Source of the DNA: Alistipes sp.
Lineage (GTDB): Bacteria > Bacteroidota > Bacteroidia > Bacteroidales > Rikenellaceae
Direction of reading: 5' to 3'
DNA length: 63,637 nt
NCBI GenBank assembly: GCA_021202985.1
Contig: JAJQCA010000036.1
Coordinates: 1 to 63,637, forward strand
Position 1 is the stretch's first letter. Each line of letters begins with the position of its first letter. The notes under the pieces were generated by a model. It saw only the letters and a list, made by a program, of their open reading frames with translations. It searched no databases and was not told where the DNA came from. A program made the position numbers and the translations under genes. Shown one piece after another: positions 26,138-35,720 of this stretch.

Positions 26138-27805
26138 TCACTTGCCGCCCGGCAGTTCCGCCAGCGGAATCCGCTGGAAAATCATATCGGCCTGGCTGCC
26201 CTCGTAGAGCACCCCGATATAGTCCTCCCCGACCGAGGTTATACACGAGTAACCCCGCCCGCGGCCCTCGTCCAGCAGTATACTGTTTTCGGCCGGCCAT
26301 GTCATACCGTCGTCGAAGCTCGCTTTAAGGGTCATATCCACCCGGGCCTCGTTAGAAGCCGGATTGCAGAAAAGAAGTACGCTCCGCCGCTCACCGGCAT
26401 CCGTGTAATCGTGGCGGTAGAGGCTGGCCATGCAGGTCGGCTCCACAAGTGCCCCGCGCGAGGTGGGATGAACGGTCCAGGTCTGGCCCAGGTCTGCCGT
26501 TACGGCCACGGTACGGCCGTTTTCGTCCGACGGGTCGGTGCGGTTGCGGTTATCGCGCATATTGAGCATAAGGGTGCCGTCCGAGAGTTCCACCACGGCG
26601 CACTCGGTGGTACCCAGCGGGGTCTCGGCCGCCGGTTCCGAAGAGGTCCATGTACGGCCGCCGTCACGGCTCCACGTTATGTTGGAGAACGATTTACCGG
26701 TATGGTCGCGGCCCTGTGTAGGCATCACCAGCGTTCCGTCCGACATGGTAATTCCGTTGCCCGGCGCCGGCGCCCAAAGCCACCACTCTTCGCGCTTTCC
26801 CATCCGGGTTATATTCTCCGGCTCGGCCCATGTGGCACCGTCGTCGCTGCTGCGCGTAATCAGGAACTGGCTCGTCTCGCGCACCCCGAACCCGGGCTGC
26901 GAACCGCGGTTGCGCCACTGGTGGTTCCACTCGGTCGACTCTTCGGTAAGGCCTTCCAGCCATCGACCCTCTTCGTTTATGACCCCGTGCATCCACAGCC
27001 CGGCAACTATTATATCACCCGTCGTGCGGTCCACGAGTACGCATGCATCACTCACCCCGTTGAACTTACGGGGTAGTCCGCCCCACTGGCCCATATCCAT
27101 TACAACCTGCAACGGCCCCCAGGAGGCCCCGCCGTCGAAACTGCGGTTGATACCTATGTCGATATCCCCCTGAAGGTCGCGCCCGAGGTCGCGCCGCACG
27201 TCATACAGGGCTATGAGCGTCCCTTCGTCGGTCCGCACCAGCCCGGGGATGCGGTAGGAATGTACCCCGTCGTCGCCGTGTTTTCTCACGGCCACCCCGG
27301 TGCGAAGGCGGTTGCCGATTCCTCCCGCGGGCAGGACCGCTTTTCCGTCCGGCGCGGCAACACCCGTACATGCCACACTAACGAAGCCGTCGAGATCTAT
27401 AATGTCCCTCATCTTCACGGCTACCCATACCGGCAGGGTATCGGTTTCGGCCGAGATGCGGCAGTCGAGCCTCACCTTCCCGGCCGCCGGCACGGGTCCG
27501 TAAATCAACCGGGCCGTATCTATAAGCCCGTTATCGAGCGCCCCGTAAAGGCTTACCGACTCCACGTCTTTCGGTTTGTCGGTCCCTTTGAGCGATATGT
27601 CCACCGCCGAGACCTCCAGCGGCCCGTCGCCCGTGCGGATAAAGTCGAGCCGGAGCACCGGGTTTGCCTCCTTAAGCGCCAGCACCGGGTATACCGGCGC
27701 CCTGCCTTCCACGGCCAGCGATTCCGAGACCCCACCGCAGCCGCTCAGCCCTGCGAGCATCGCCGCGGCCGCCACGGTTACAAAAAATATTCTCATCCTG
27801 TTCAT
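26138..27805 (-). CDS. Exo-alpha-sialidase (GH33) lipoprotein with N-terminal domain
   Basis: Releases terminal sialic acid from host glycans at the cell surface. 555 residues. Lipobox MLAGLSGC (Cys 23), a beta-sandwich N-terminal region (about 35-175, resembling the BNR-associated domain), then a six-bladed propeller. The catalytic Arg motif YRIPGLVRTDEG (about 188) and four Asp-boxes (S-x-D-x-G-x-x-W) are visible: SFDGGASW, SSDDGATW, SRDGGRTW, SFDDGMTW. It is the last gene of the nan PUL operon after the PKD-LamG gene; a hairpin (27825) upstream may reduce its expression. Confidence 0.93.
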   Translation of the reverse strand: MNRMRIFFVTVAAAAMLAGLSGCGGVSESLAVEGRAPVYPVLALKEANPVLRLDFIRTGDGPLEVSAVDISLKGTDKPKDVESVSLYGALDNGLIDTARLIYGPVPAAGKVRLDCRISAETDTLPVWVAVKMRDIIDLDGFVSVACTGVAAPDGKAVLPAGGIGNRLRTGVAVRKHGDDGVHSYRIPGLVRTDEGTLIALYDVRRDLGRDLQGDIDIGINRSFDGGASWGPLQVVMDMGQWGGLPRKFNGVSDACVLVDRTTGDIIVAGLWMHGVINEEGRWLEGLTEESTEWNHQWRNRGSQPGFGVRETSQFLITRSSDDGATWAEPENITRMGKREEWWLWAPAPGNGITMSDGTLVMPTQGRDHTGKSFSNITWSRDGGRTWTSSEPAAETPLGTTECAVVELSDGTLMLNMRDNRNRTDPSDENGRTVAVTADLGQTWTVHPTSRGALVEPTCMASLYRHDYTDAGERRSVLLFCNPASNEARVDMTLKASFDDGMTWPAENSILLDEGRGRGYSCITSVGEDYIGVLYEGSQADMIFQRIPLAELPGGK

Positions 27806-27820
27806 TCCACTAAATTAGAA

Positions 27821-27842
27821 AAAAGCCCGCCAGCGGGCACCC
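27821..27842 (-). terminator. Terminator or attenuator before the sialidase gene
   Basis: GCCCGC-CAG-CGGGC hairpin (27825-27838) with T6 on the minus strand. It lies between the PKD-LamG gene and the terminal sialidase and may end most transcripts. Confidence 0.65.
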
Positions 27843-27919
27843 GGCCCGGGCACCTGTTTATCCCGGCCTGCCCCGCCGGTCCCGAAACGGGTCCGGCGAT
27901 AAGGGGCGGCGCGGGTTTG

Positions 27920-29419
27920 TCAGAGCTGGTAAAGTTCCATTACCTCCTGAGCCGAGAGGGCGCGTTTGTATACTATCAGGTCGTCCAACATCCCTTCGTA
28001 GGCATTCGAGAAGGTCGATTCGCCTGTTTGCTGAATACCGACTTTAAAAGGCAGCGTGGAATCTATTTCGCCCGGCTCGGTACGGCTGGCGGTTCCGGCC
28101 ACCTGTCCGTCGATGTAGATATACGACATGCCTCCCTGTCGTACGCACACAATGTGGTGCCACTGGTCGTCACCGATATTATCCCAGTTCGAGTCGGTGA
28201 TATGGATAGTACCGCCCTTCTCTATATTGAGCGTCACGTTGCGCGAAGCGTTGCTGTAAAGCCTCAGCCATGTCTGCATATCGCCGCTGCTAAAGCCGCC
28301 GGCCATCCATATCATCATCTGCTGGCGCACGCTCTGCTTGTCGTTGCGCACCCAGACCGACACCGAGAAATCGCCGGTCTGGAAGTCGAACGCCGAATGG
28401 AACGGTGTCCAGAACCCTGTCGAGCCGTCGAACAAACCGGTACGGCCCGCCTGTCCGCGGCGGTCATCGCCGAAAGCCACGGTACCGTCCTCGTGTGTAA
28501 GGCTGGTCTGGAGTTTATACGGTCCCGCATCGCCGATATTGCCGTCCAACGGGAAGAACATTGTCAGGCCGTCACCCGGCACCACCACAATGTAATCTTC
28601 TTTCTCTTCCGTGGCGTCGAAATAGCTGTTGGCCACCTTCAGGGTCACCTTGTAACGGCCCGGCTGGCTGTAAGTCACCGAGGGGTTCTGCACGTTCGAC
28701 GTTGCCGGCGAACCGCCTTCGAACGTCCACTGCCAGGTCTCCACATTTCCTATCGAGCGGTCGGTGAAGTTTACCGTACCTCCGGTATAGGTACCGGCGA
28801 AATCGGCTTCAAAGCCGGCCGCCACGTTATACGGGTCGAGAACTGTCAGGTAGTTCGTTTTCGTTGCGATATCACTGTATTTGGGGTTCGACGCCTCGAG
28901 TATTACGGAATATATCCCTTCTTCGAATTCCAGACGCGGGTTCCGTTCGGTGGAGGTGTATTCCTTGCCGCCGGTCGATTTGAAGGTCCACTTCCACGTG
29001 TCGGGCAACCCGGTACTGAGGTCTTTGAATCCCACCGTTTCGCCTTCGATAACGGTGGTGGTCTCGGCCTCGAAATCCACCGTCAGCTCGTCGTAATCCA
29101 CAGTTATATAAGACTCTTTGACCTTAATAGCCGCACCTTTCGAATTGCGGATTTCGAGGGTCACCGAGTAGGTTCCGGGAGTGTTGTAAACCACCCTGGG
29201 GCTGGACATGGCCGAGCTTTGCGGATCGCCCCCCTCGAAGGTCCAGTTCCATGCGGAGGGCTGACCGCCGCTGAGGTCGTAAAATTCCACGCTTTGTCCG
29301 GCAAGCACCGTCTGGTGCGATGAGGTGAAGTCGGCCGACAGTTCGTCCTTGTCGTCCGTACAGGCCACGGCAACCGAAGCTGCCGTCAGGAGCGACATTA
29401 TTTTAAACAGGTTCTTCAT
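27920..29419 (-). CDS. PKD-repeat and LamG-domain lipoprotein
   Basis: 499 residues. Lipobox SVAVAC (Cys about 20), then three PKD domains (about 28-110, 112-198, 202-285), each with the W-x-W-T-F-[EK] core (WNWTFEGG, WKWTFKST, WQWTFEGG). A concanavalin-like LamG/laminin domain follows (about 290-499), with DFSVSVWVRND and LFDGSTGFWTPF. No catalytic residues are apparent. It is encoded between the two sialidases in a SusCD operon, so it is the likely surface glycan-binding protein of the system (inference). Confidence 0.9.
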   Translation of the reverse strand: MKNLFKIMSLLTAASVAVACTDDKDELSADFTSSHQTVLAGQSVEFYDLSGGQPSAWNWTFEGGDPQSSAMSSPRVVYNTPGTYSVTLEIRNSKGAAIKVKESYITVDYDELTVDFEAETTTVIEGETVGFKDLSTGLPDTWKWTFKSTGGKEYTSTERNPRLEFEEGIYSVILEASNPKYSDIATKTNYLTVLDPYNVAAGFEADFAGTYTGGTVNFTDRSIGNVETWQWTFEGGSPATSNVQNPSVTYSQPGRYKVTLKVANSYFDATEEKEDYIVVVPGDGLTMFFPLDGNIGDAGPYKLQTSLTHEDGTVAFGDDRRGQAGRTGLFDGSTGFWTPFHSAFDFQTGDFSVSVWVRNDKQSVRQQMMIWMAGGFSSGDMQTWLRLYSNASRNVTLNIEKGGTIHITDSNWDNIGDDQWHHIVCVRQGGMSYIYIDGQVAGTASRTEPGEIDSTLPFKVGIQQTGESTFSNAYEGMLDDLIVYKRALSAQEVMELYQL

Positions 29420-29495
29420 CTTATTATGTTTTTGTATTTTCCAATTTCGGTTTCCACGCGGTCCGGTCGTCCTGCCGGACCCGGGAAAGCCGGTC

Positions 29496-30683
29496 TTACA
29501 TAAAATCGTCCACGTCCACCGCCTCGAAGGCTATACCCTCGCTGTACCGGGTCTCCCCGGCCTCGTAGAGAATACCCACCTTGTCGTCCGAAATCTGCAC
29601 CAGGTCCGAGTATCCGCTCGGCCCGTCCCATACCTGGTATATCCGGGGCCAGCTACTGCCGTCGTCGGTACTCATTTTAATGGTCATATTGGTCCTTTCG
29701 ACGCTGGCCGGATTGGAGAAGAAAAGCGTATATTCACCGCCCATAACGGCATTCAGGATACTGCCCTGGCAAACCGGGTCGACGAACCCGTACGCTGTCT
29801 CTATGGGTGTAAGGGTCTGCCCGCCGTCGAAACTGCGCGAGGTCACCCGCAGGTTGTTGTTTTCCCCGCACCGGCAGTTGAGCAGCAGGTCGCCGTTTGA
29901 AAGTTCGGCCACGGTGCTCTCGTTGGGGTTGAGCGAGGCGTGCTGGGGGGTTACCCCGCCCAGTTCCCACGTTTGCCCCCCGTCGTCGGAGAAGATAATG
30001 TGCGAGTAACCGCGGCCGCCGAGGTTACGCAGCTCGATATTGTCGCACGGCACCACCAACCGGCCGGCATACTGGCCCTGTGCCAGTTGGATACCGTGGC
30101 ACGGGCCCGTGGCGTACCATCCCCAGCGGGGATCTTTGACCTGGTCGGTTATCTCGCGCGGTTCTTCCCACGTCAGCCCGTCGTCGTCCGACCAGGTGGC
30201 GTAGACCCTGCGGGTATCCTTGCTCCTGCCCGAGTTGATATCGCCGATAGCGTCTTCGCCCAGGTTCCATGTCATCAGGAGATGGATGCGGCCGGTGCTC
30301 TGGTCGACTACGGGAGCGGGGTTACCGCACGTGTTGCCTTCGTCGTGCCATATCACCGACATGTCGCTCCATGTCTTGCCGTTGTCCGTGGACCGTTTCA
30401 CAACGAGGTCAATCTCTCCCTCGTCGTCGCAGTTGTCGAGCCTCGCCTCGGCGAAGGCCAGCAGGGTGCCTTCCGTGGTTTTGACGATGGCCGGTATGCG
30501 GTAGCAGAAATAGCCGTCGTCGCCCCGCTTGAAGATAAAGGTGTAATCGGGCTGTTCCGGCCCTTCCGGCTCGTCCTCGGGACCCTCGCCCGGCGAGGGG
30601 GTATCGTTACCGATACAGGAGGCCAGCAGCGCCAGCGCCGCGAGTGGGGCGAGGAATGTTCTGAAAATCGTTTTCGATTTCAT
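29496..30683 (-). CDS. Exo-alpha-sialidase (GH33) lipoprotein
   Basis: 395 residues with a lipobox (ALALLASC, Cys about 23). The catalytic motif YRIPAIVKTTEGTLLAFAEAR (Arg about 62) opens a standard six-bladed sialidase propeller with Asp-boxes STDNGKTW, SDDDGLTW, SDDGGQTW, SFDGGQT and STDDGSSW. EGEIDLV and the late Tyr/Glu region are also present. Shorter than the second sialidase and without its N-terminal domain. It lies between SusD and the PKD-LamG lipoprotein on one transcript. The two enzymes may differ in linkage preference. Confidence 0.95.
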   Translation of the reverse strand: MKSKTIFRTFLAPLAALALLASCIGNDTPSPGEGPEDEPEGPEQPDYTFIFKRGDDGYFCYRIPAIVKTTEGTLLAFAEARLDNCDDEGEIDLVVKRSTDNGKTWSDMSVIWHDEGNTCGNPAPVVDQSTGRIHLLMTWNLGEDAIGDINSGRSKDTRRVYATWSDDDGLTWEEPREITDQVKDPRWGWYATGPCHGIQLAQGQYAGRLVVPCDNIELRNLGGRGYSHIIFSDDGGQTWELGGVTPQHASLNPNESTVAELSNGDLLLNCRCGENNNLRVTSRSFDGGQTLTPIETAYGFVDPVCQGSILNAVMGGEYTLFFSNPASVERTNMTIKMSTDDGSSWPRIYQVWDGPSGYSDLVQISDDKVGILYEAGETRYSEGIAFEAVDVDDFM

Positions 30684-30764
30684 ATCTTGTAATGTTCGGT
30701 TCTTAATTTCGGTCTTCTGTAATCCCGCTTCCGGGGTGTTAACCGCCGGGGGCGGACTCTTTGT

Positions 30765-32201
30765 CTAATAACCTTCGGTCTGCCTGAGGTTATGGTTCAG
30801 GTCCATTTCCGTTTTGAGTATCGGCAGGAACAGCGGCACGCTCTTACCGTTGAGGTTGGGCACCACGTCATATACGTTTATTGTGCCCCCGTAGTGGAAC
30901 CTCACCAGGTCGGGCCAGCGGCGCTGCTCGAGCCAGAACTCGCGGAACCGCTCGTCCAGTATCTCACGCTCCACCGCCTTTCTGTCGGTCGGTCCGTTGT
31001 AGTCGCCTATACCGGCGCGCCGGCGGGTATGGTTGAGCTGGTCGACCGCGTCGCTTATCCGGTCGAGAGCGGCGTAGGCCTCGGCTTTGAACAGGTACAT
31101 CTCGGCGGCGCGGTACACGATGAGGTCGTCCTCCCAGTAACGGTCCACGCCCTCGTAATTCAGCCCGCGAAACTTGTTATCGAAATCCCCGATAACGTTC
31201 CCGTCGGCATCCACGGCGGTGATAACCGAGGCAGCCTTTCGCACGTCGCCCGCGCCGAAAATGTTCTTGGCTGCCGGGCTGGGCTGGTACACGCTACGCG
31301 AACCGCTTATCGAGTAGGCGATATCGTCCACGTTGGCGGCGTTGGCCACGAATATGTCGCGGGCCTTCAGGCGGCTGCCGTAGTGGTCCGATTTCTCGTC
31401 ACGCTTGAAGTAGAGCGAGAATACGATTTCGTTGTTGGTCTTATTCTCGGCCGAAAACACCGAGGCGAAATCGTCGAGCATGCCGACACCCGACGACAAA
31501 ACCATATCTGCGGCTTCTATCGCATCGAGCAGGTCGTTCTCCGTGCCTCCGGTTACCTTGTATTTCCAAAGCAGCACGTCGGCTTTCAGGGCGTAGACCA
31601 TCGGTTTGGATAACGTATTCTTGTTCAGGTACCCGTCTTCGGGAAAGAGTTCCAGAGCGGCCTCTATGTCGTCGAGTATTTGGGTTATAACTTCGGCGGC
31701 AGGCGCCCGGGCCGGAAGCGGACTCTTGTCCGACTCGGTCGGTTCGAGCACAATGGGTACGTCGCCCCATGCTCGGGTGAGCATAAAGTAGACGTAAGCC
31801 CTGATGGCGTAGGTCGACGCTATTCCGCGGTTTATTGCCGTGGTGTTCGGCTCTATACCGGGTGCGTATTTCAATAGAAGGTTGCAGTTGTGCAGCAGGG
31901 TATAGTGGCCGAGCCAACTTGGGGCGTTGGTCTGCGTGAGGTTCTGCGCCCACGCGGCCGATACGGAGCCTTCCAGCCCGGCCACGAACGCATCGCTCCG
32001 GTCTTCGCGGAGCTGGTAGTTGGCATTGAGCAGGTCCCTGAGCCTGTTATGCAGGCCGTTCAGGAAACCCGTCACGTCGCCCTCGCTTTTCCAGTAGCTG
32101 TCGCCCGTTATATCGGATTCTATATCCACGTCCAGCAGGCCGCAGGCGGGAACTACGAGCACCGAAAGGGCTACAAGCGGTATCAAAAATATCTTCTTCA
32201 T
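30765..32201 (-). CDS. SusD/RagB family outer-membrane lipoprotein
   Basis: Surface glycan-binding partner of the TonB-dependent receptor. 478 residues with the lipoprotein signal MKKIFLIPLVALSVLVVPAC (Cys 20). SusD features: the TPR-like helical core, TYAIRAYVYFMLTRAWGDVPIV (about 130-151), YRAAEMYLFKAEAYA (about 375) and the C-terminal RERRWPDL-like segment FWLEQRRWPDLVRF. It starts 21 nt after susC. Binds sialylated or desialylated oligosaccharide (inference from locus). Confidence 0.95.
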   Translation of the reverse strand: MKKIFLIPLVALSVLVVPACGLLDVDIESDITGDSYWKSEGDVTGFLNGLHNRLRDLLNANYQLREDRSDAFVAGLEGSVSAAWAQNLTQTNAPSWLGHYTLLHNCNLLLKYAPGIEPNTTAINRGIASTYAIRAYVYFMLTRAWGDVPIVLEPTESDKSPLPARAPAAEVITQILDDIEAALELFPEDGYLNKNTLSKPMVYALKADVLLWKYKVTGGTENDLLDAIEAADMVLSSGVGMLDDFASVFSAENKTNNEIVFSLYFKRDEKSDHYGSRLKARDIFVANAANVDDIAYSISGSRSVYQPSPAAKNIFGAGDVRKAASVITAVDADGNVIGDFDNKFRGLNYEGVDRYWEDDLIVYRAAEMYLFKAEAYAALDRISDAVDQLNHTRRRAGIGDYNGPTDRKAVEREILDERFREFWLEQRRWPDLVRFHYGGTINVYDVVPNLNGKSVPLFLPILKTEMDLNHNLRQTEGY

Positions 32202-32222
32202 CTCCAGTTTAGCCTTAAGTGG

Positions 32223-35200
32223 TTAGAATGTCAGCCTTACGCCGAGATTATACTGGCGCGGCCGGGGATAGGTCCCGTTGTCGTTACCGGTATATATTTC
32301 CGGCATTAGTCCGTCGTACTGTGTCAGGTAGCCGATATTGTAGACCCCGGCAAACACTTCGCATCCCTGTATGCCTATCTTGTTCATAAATTTCTCCGGG
32401 ATGTTGTAGGCCAGCGACACTTCCCGGAAAGCGAGGAAGTCGCCTTTTTTGTAATAGAGCGAATTGTGGGTGTAATAGCCGCTGCTTCCGCCCAGTCCGT
32501 CCGCCGAGCGGAGGTGGTTGCGGATACCGTAGTCGGCGTCCGACTGTACGGAGTAGCGCGGTATGGAGGCGATGTCGCCCTGGTTTTTCCATATCTTGTC
32601 GCTCAGCACGTCCTTCAGGGTCATGTTGTTGTTACGCGCGCTGGCCAGCGACCGGCCGCGGAAGGCGTTGTCGATAACGTGGCCCATGGCGAAGTCCATC
32701 ACCACGCGGGCCGAGAGCCTTTTCCATCGGAACGAGTTAACCATACCGCCCATCTTGTCCGGCCGGATATAACCCATGAACACCATGTCGTAATGGTTTA
32801 TCACCCCGTCGCCGTTGCGGTCTTCCCAGATGGCGTCGCCGCCTACCTTCTGCCGGCCGTTGGCCAGCTCGTCGTAGGGAGCGTTCGCCGCTTCGGCATC
32901 GGTAGCGTACACCCCGACCATGTTGTATGCCCAGCGGCCGCCGTAGCGTTCGCCTTCGGCGAATCCGCCGACCTTGATATACCGCCCTGTCTTGGGGTCG
33001 TAGACCGTGTTGCCTCCGATACGGTTCTTATCCTCGCCGTTGTCCGGGAGTTTCTCCACGATTGATCTGTTGTAGGAGAAGGTAAAACTCATGTTCCAGT
33101 CGAACTGCGGGCGCTGGAATATCTTGGCCGTCAGTTCCAGCTCGATACCGGCGCTGCGCAGAGAACCGTAGTTTGCCATCACCGAGCTGAACCCGGTGGT
33201 GCGGTCGAACGGCTGCTCGAACAGCCGGTCGGTGGTGAGCTTGTTGTAATAGTCCATGAGCAGCATCAGCCGGTTCTTCATAAAACCGATATCGACCCCG
33301 ACGTCGAACGAGGTGGTGGTCTCCCATTTCAGGTCCTTATTGGCGAACTTGGTATTGATAATACCCACCTGGCCCATATACATATATGCGGTCGAGGTAC
33401 TGTACTGTCCCTGGGTGTCGTAAATCGAGAGTTCGTTATTCCCGGCCTGACCCCAGCTCGTACGCAGTTTGAAGGTCGAAACGTAGGGCTTTACAGGGTT
33501 CCAGAACTCCTCGTTGTGGGCATTCCATCCGGCCGACACTCCGGGGAAAGTACCCCACCGTTTATTTGCCGCGAACTTCGACGAACCGTCGTGCCGCACG
33601 GAGAACGAGAAGAGGTAACGCTTATCGTAGTCGTACATCACGCGCCCGAAATAGCTCATCAGGGCATTCTCCGAGGTGGACGAGGTTATCTTCTGGGTCT
33701 CTTCTGCCGTGGCGTTCAGGGTTTTTATATTATCGGTCGGGGCGCCGTAACCCGAGCCCGACAAGTTGTAGGTGTAAGTATTCACATAACTCCACCCGGC
33801 CACAATATTCAGGTTGTGCCTGGCCCCGAACGTTTTGACGTAGTTCAAGAGCAGGTCTCCCTGGAAGTCCCGGTATTTGTCCTTCTGGGCCGACGCGTTA
33901 CGGTTGGCGTTCACTTCGTTGAAGGCCTCGAACTTGTTGTAGATACCTTCCGTGTTGAAATAGGACACCGAAGGGCTGAAGGTCAGTTCGGGGAGTATCT
34001 CCCATGTCAGCCCGCCGTTTACGGTGGTGCGGTACTGGCGGTTGTCGTTGTAGCGGTCGCGGTAGTATATTTCGTGGTTTCGGTTGCGGAACGACGATAC
34101 GCCCTCGCCCGGGGCCGGCAGCCCGTCCTCATATTCGAGCCGGTAGGTGAACGGCATGGTCACCGAACGGTTCAGAACGTTCTGGTAGTTACCCACGCTG
34201 TTGTACTCGCGGAACTGGTACTGGATACCGGTATTGACCGTCACCTTTTTGGTCAGTTTATAGGTATTGTTCAGCAGCATGCTGAAATTGTTGTTCCATG
34301 TTCCGGCCACGACTCCTTCCTGCCGGACGTAGCCCAGACCCGCGTAGTAGCTGCTCTTTTCCGTACCGCCGCTCACGCTCACGCTCATGTCGTGTTTTAC
34401 AGCCTGCCGGAAAGTAACGTCCTGGTAGTTGGTCTCCTTAAATATAAGCCTCTTGCCGGTAACGGGGTCTATCATCGTCTCCCAGCCCTGGTTATTTATA
34501 AGGTCCTGCACGTAGTCCGCTCCGTAACTGTTTATATATGTATCGAGGAATTCGAGGGTGTTGCGCGAGTTGCGCGGGTTCCCGGTCGACATCCCGTACG
34601 TACCGTTCGAAAGGAACTGGTTCGGGTTGGTAGTGTTGTATTTCATAGTGTTCAGGCGGCTTATATAGATATAATCGCGCGCCGAAGTGAAGTCGTACTT
34701 CTTGGAGAGTTCCTCCATCCCGACCACGTATTTGAAGGTCACGGTGGGCTTCTGTTCGAACTTTCCGCCTTTGGTGGTCACTATTATAACCCCGTAGGCC
34801 GCGCGGGCGCCGTAGATAGCGGTCGAAGCCGCGTCTTTGAGCACCTGCACCGACTCTATATCGTCGGGGTTCAACTGGTTGAGGTTACGCATTGCGCCCA
34901 CTACCCCGTCCACTATTATAAGCGGCGAGTCGTTCTCGGGCGAAGTCGAGGCTCCGCCGCGCAGGAATACCTGCGGCGCCGCGCCCGGCTGCCCGTCGCC
35001 TATCTGTAGCGACAGACCGGCCACCTTACCCTGCAACTGGGCCAGCGGATTGGCCGTCTGGGCGTATTTGAATTCCTCTTCGCCCACGCGGCTGATGGAA
35101 GCTGTTACGGTTTCGCGGCTCTGCTTACCGTAACCGATTACGAGAATTTCGCCAATCATCTGTGTATCTTCCGTCATTACCACGTTTATGGTCGTACGCC

Positions 35201-35486
35201 CGCCCACCGTCTCGCGGACGGTGTTGTAGCCGAGGAACGAGAAAGCCAGCACGGCATCCGGTGAGGTCACGCGTACCGAGTATTCGCCCGCGGCGTCTGT
35301 GATGACTCCGGTGGTGGTTCCCTCCACTACGACGGAAACACCCGGCATGGGCTGGCCACCGCTGGTAACCTTTCCGCTCACCGACGTCGGCTGCCCGTAG
35401 CCCGCCGTGGTAGCGAGGAGAAGCAGCAGCGCCAAAAAGCAGCCCGCCGGGGAAGAGTGCTTCCTCATGGTTTTTTTGAACTGCAT
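32223..35486 (-). CDS. SusC/RagA family TonB-dependent receptor
   Basis: Outer-membrane importer, 1087 residues. Signal peptide (about 1-31), a CarboxypepD-regulatory-like domain (about 34-110), plug (about 135-240) with PLIIVDGVVG and the SusC hallmark VQVLKDAASTAIYGARAAYG, then a 22-strand barrel ending in NLGVRLTF (terminal Phe). First gene of the nan operon (susC, susD, sialidase, PKD-LamG, sialidase). The minus-strand -7 element TATATTTG at 35630-35623 gives a leader of about 130 nt. Energised by TonB-ExbBD. Ligand is probably sialic acid or a sialo-oligosaccharide (context). Confidence 0.96.
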   Translation of the reverse strand: MQFKKTMRKHSSPAGCFLALLLLLATTAGYGQPTSVSGKVTSGGQPMPGVSVVVEGTTTGVITDAAGEYSVRVTSPDAVLAFSFLGYNTVRETVGGRTTINVVMTEDTQMIGEILVIGYGKQSRETVTASISRVGEEEFKYAQTANPLAQLQGKVAGLSLQIGDGQPGAAPQVFLRGGASTSPENDSPLIIVDGVVGAMRNLNQLNPDDIESVQVLKDAASTAIYGARAAYGVIIVTTKGGKFEQKPTVTFKYVVGMEELSKKYDFTSARDYIYISRLNTMKYNTTNPNQFLSNGTYGMSTGNPRNSRNTLEFLDTYINSYGADYVQDLINNQGWETMIDPVTGKRLIFKETNYQDVTFRQAVKHDMSVSVSGGTEKSSYYAGLGYVRQEGVVAGTWNNNFSMLLNNTYKLTKKVTVNTGIQYQFREYNSVGNYQNVLNRSVTMPFTYRLEYEDGLPAPGEGVSSFRNRNHEIYYRDRYNDNRQYRTTVNGGLTWEILPELTFSPSVSYFNTEGIYNKFEAFNEVNANRNASAQKDKYRDFQGDLLLNYVKTFGARHNLNIVAGWSYVNTYTYNLSGSGYGAPTDNIKTLNATAEETQKITSSTSENALMSYFGRVMYDYDKRYLFSFSVRHDGSSKFAANKRWGTFPGVSAGWNAHNEEFWNPVKPYVSTFKLRTSWGQAGNNELSIYDTQGQYSTSTAYMYMGQVGIINTKFANKDLKWETTTSFDVGVDIGFMKNRLMLLMDYYNKLTTDRLFEQPFDRTTGFSSVMANYGSLRSAGIELELTAKIFQRPQFDWNMSFTFSYNRSIVEKLPDNGEDKNRIGGNTVYDPKTGRYIKVGGFAEGERYGGRWAYNMVGVYATDAEAANAPYDELANGRQKVGGDAIWEDRNGDGVINHYDMVFMGYIRPDKMGGMVNSFRWKRLSARVVMDFAMGHVIDNAFRGRSLASARNNNMTLKDVLSDKIWKNQGDIASIPRYSVQSDADYGIRNHLRSADGLGGSSGYYTHNSLYYKKGDFLAFREVSLAYNIPEKFMNKIGIQGCEVFAGVYNIGYLTQYDGLMPEIYTGNDNGTYPRPRQYNLGVRLTF

Positions 35487-35622
35487 AAAGTCTGTTTTTG
35501 GGTTAATGGATTATCGAAGGTTGTGGCCGGTGGTCCGGCCGGGATCGGTCGGTAGAAAAGATTCGAAGTGGCACATAGGCTGAAATTTTTTAGGTTAGTT
35601 TAGTAATCAGGTATCGTTATCG

Positions 35623-35630
35623 CAAATATA
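35623..35630 (-). promoter_or_regulatory. susC operon -7 element
   Basis: TATATTTG on the minus strand matches TAnnTTTG. The region between this and the nanA element (35631-35672) is very AT-rich and is the natural place for the GntR operator. Confidence 0.6.
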
Positions 35631-35672
35631 AAATATTTTTCATTATGTAGTAAATAATAAGGAATTATTTTT

Positions 35673-35680
35673 TATTTTTG
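35673..35680 (+). promoter_or_regulatory. nanA -7 element
   Basis: TATTTTTG matches TAnnTTTG, with a predicted leader of about 35 nt before ATG 35721. No consensus -33 is seen, which fits a regulated promoter. Confidence 0.6.
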
Positions 35681-35720
35681 CAGTATAAACTTTTAATTAA
35701 AACCTATTATATAGTATTTA

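Noticed and set aside
27260-29323. Open frame of 687 codons antisense to the sialidase and PKD-LamG genes
   Set aside because: Shadow frame of recognised genes on the opposite strand; no domain pattern.
33516-35009. Open frame of 497 codons antisense to susC
   Set aside because: Shadow frame; the opposite strand encodes an intact SusC with plug and barrel.
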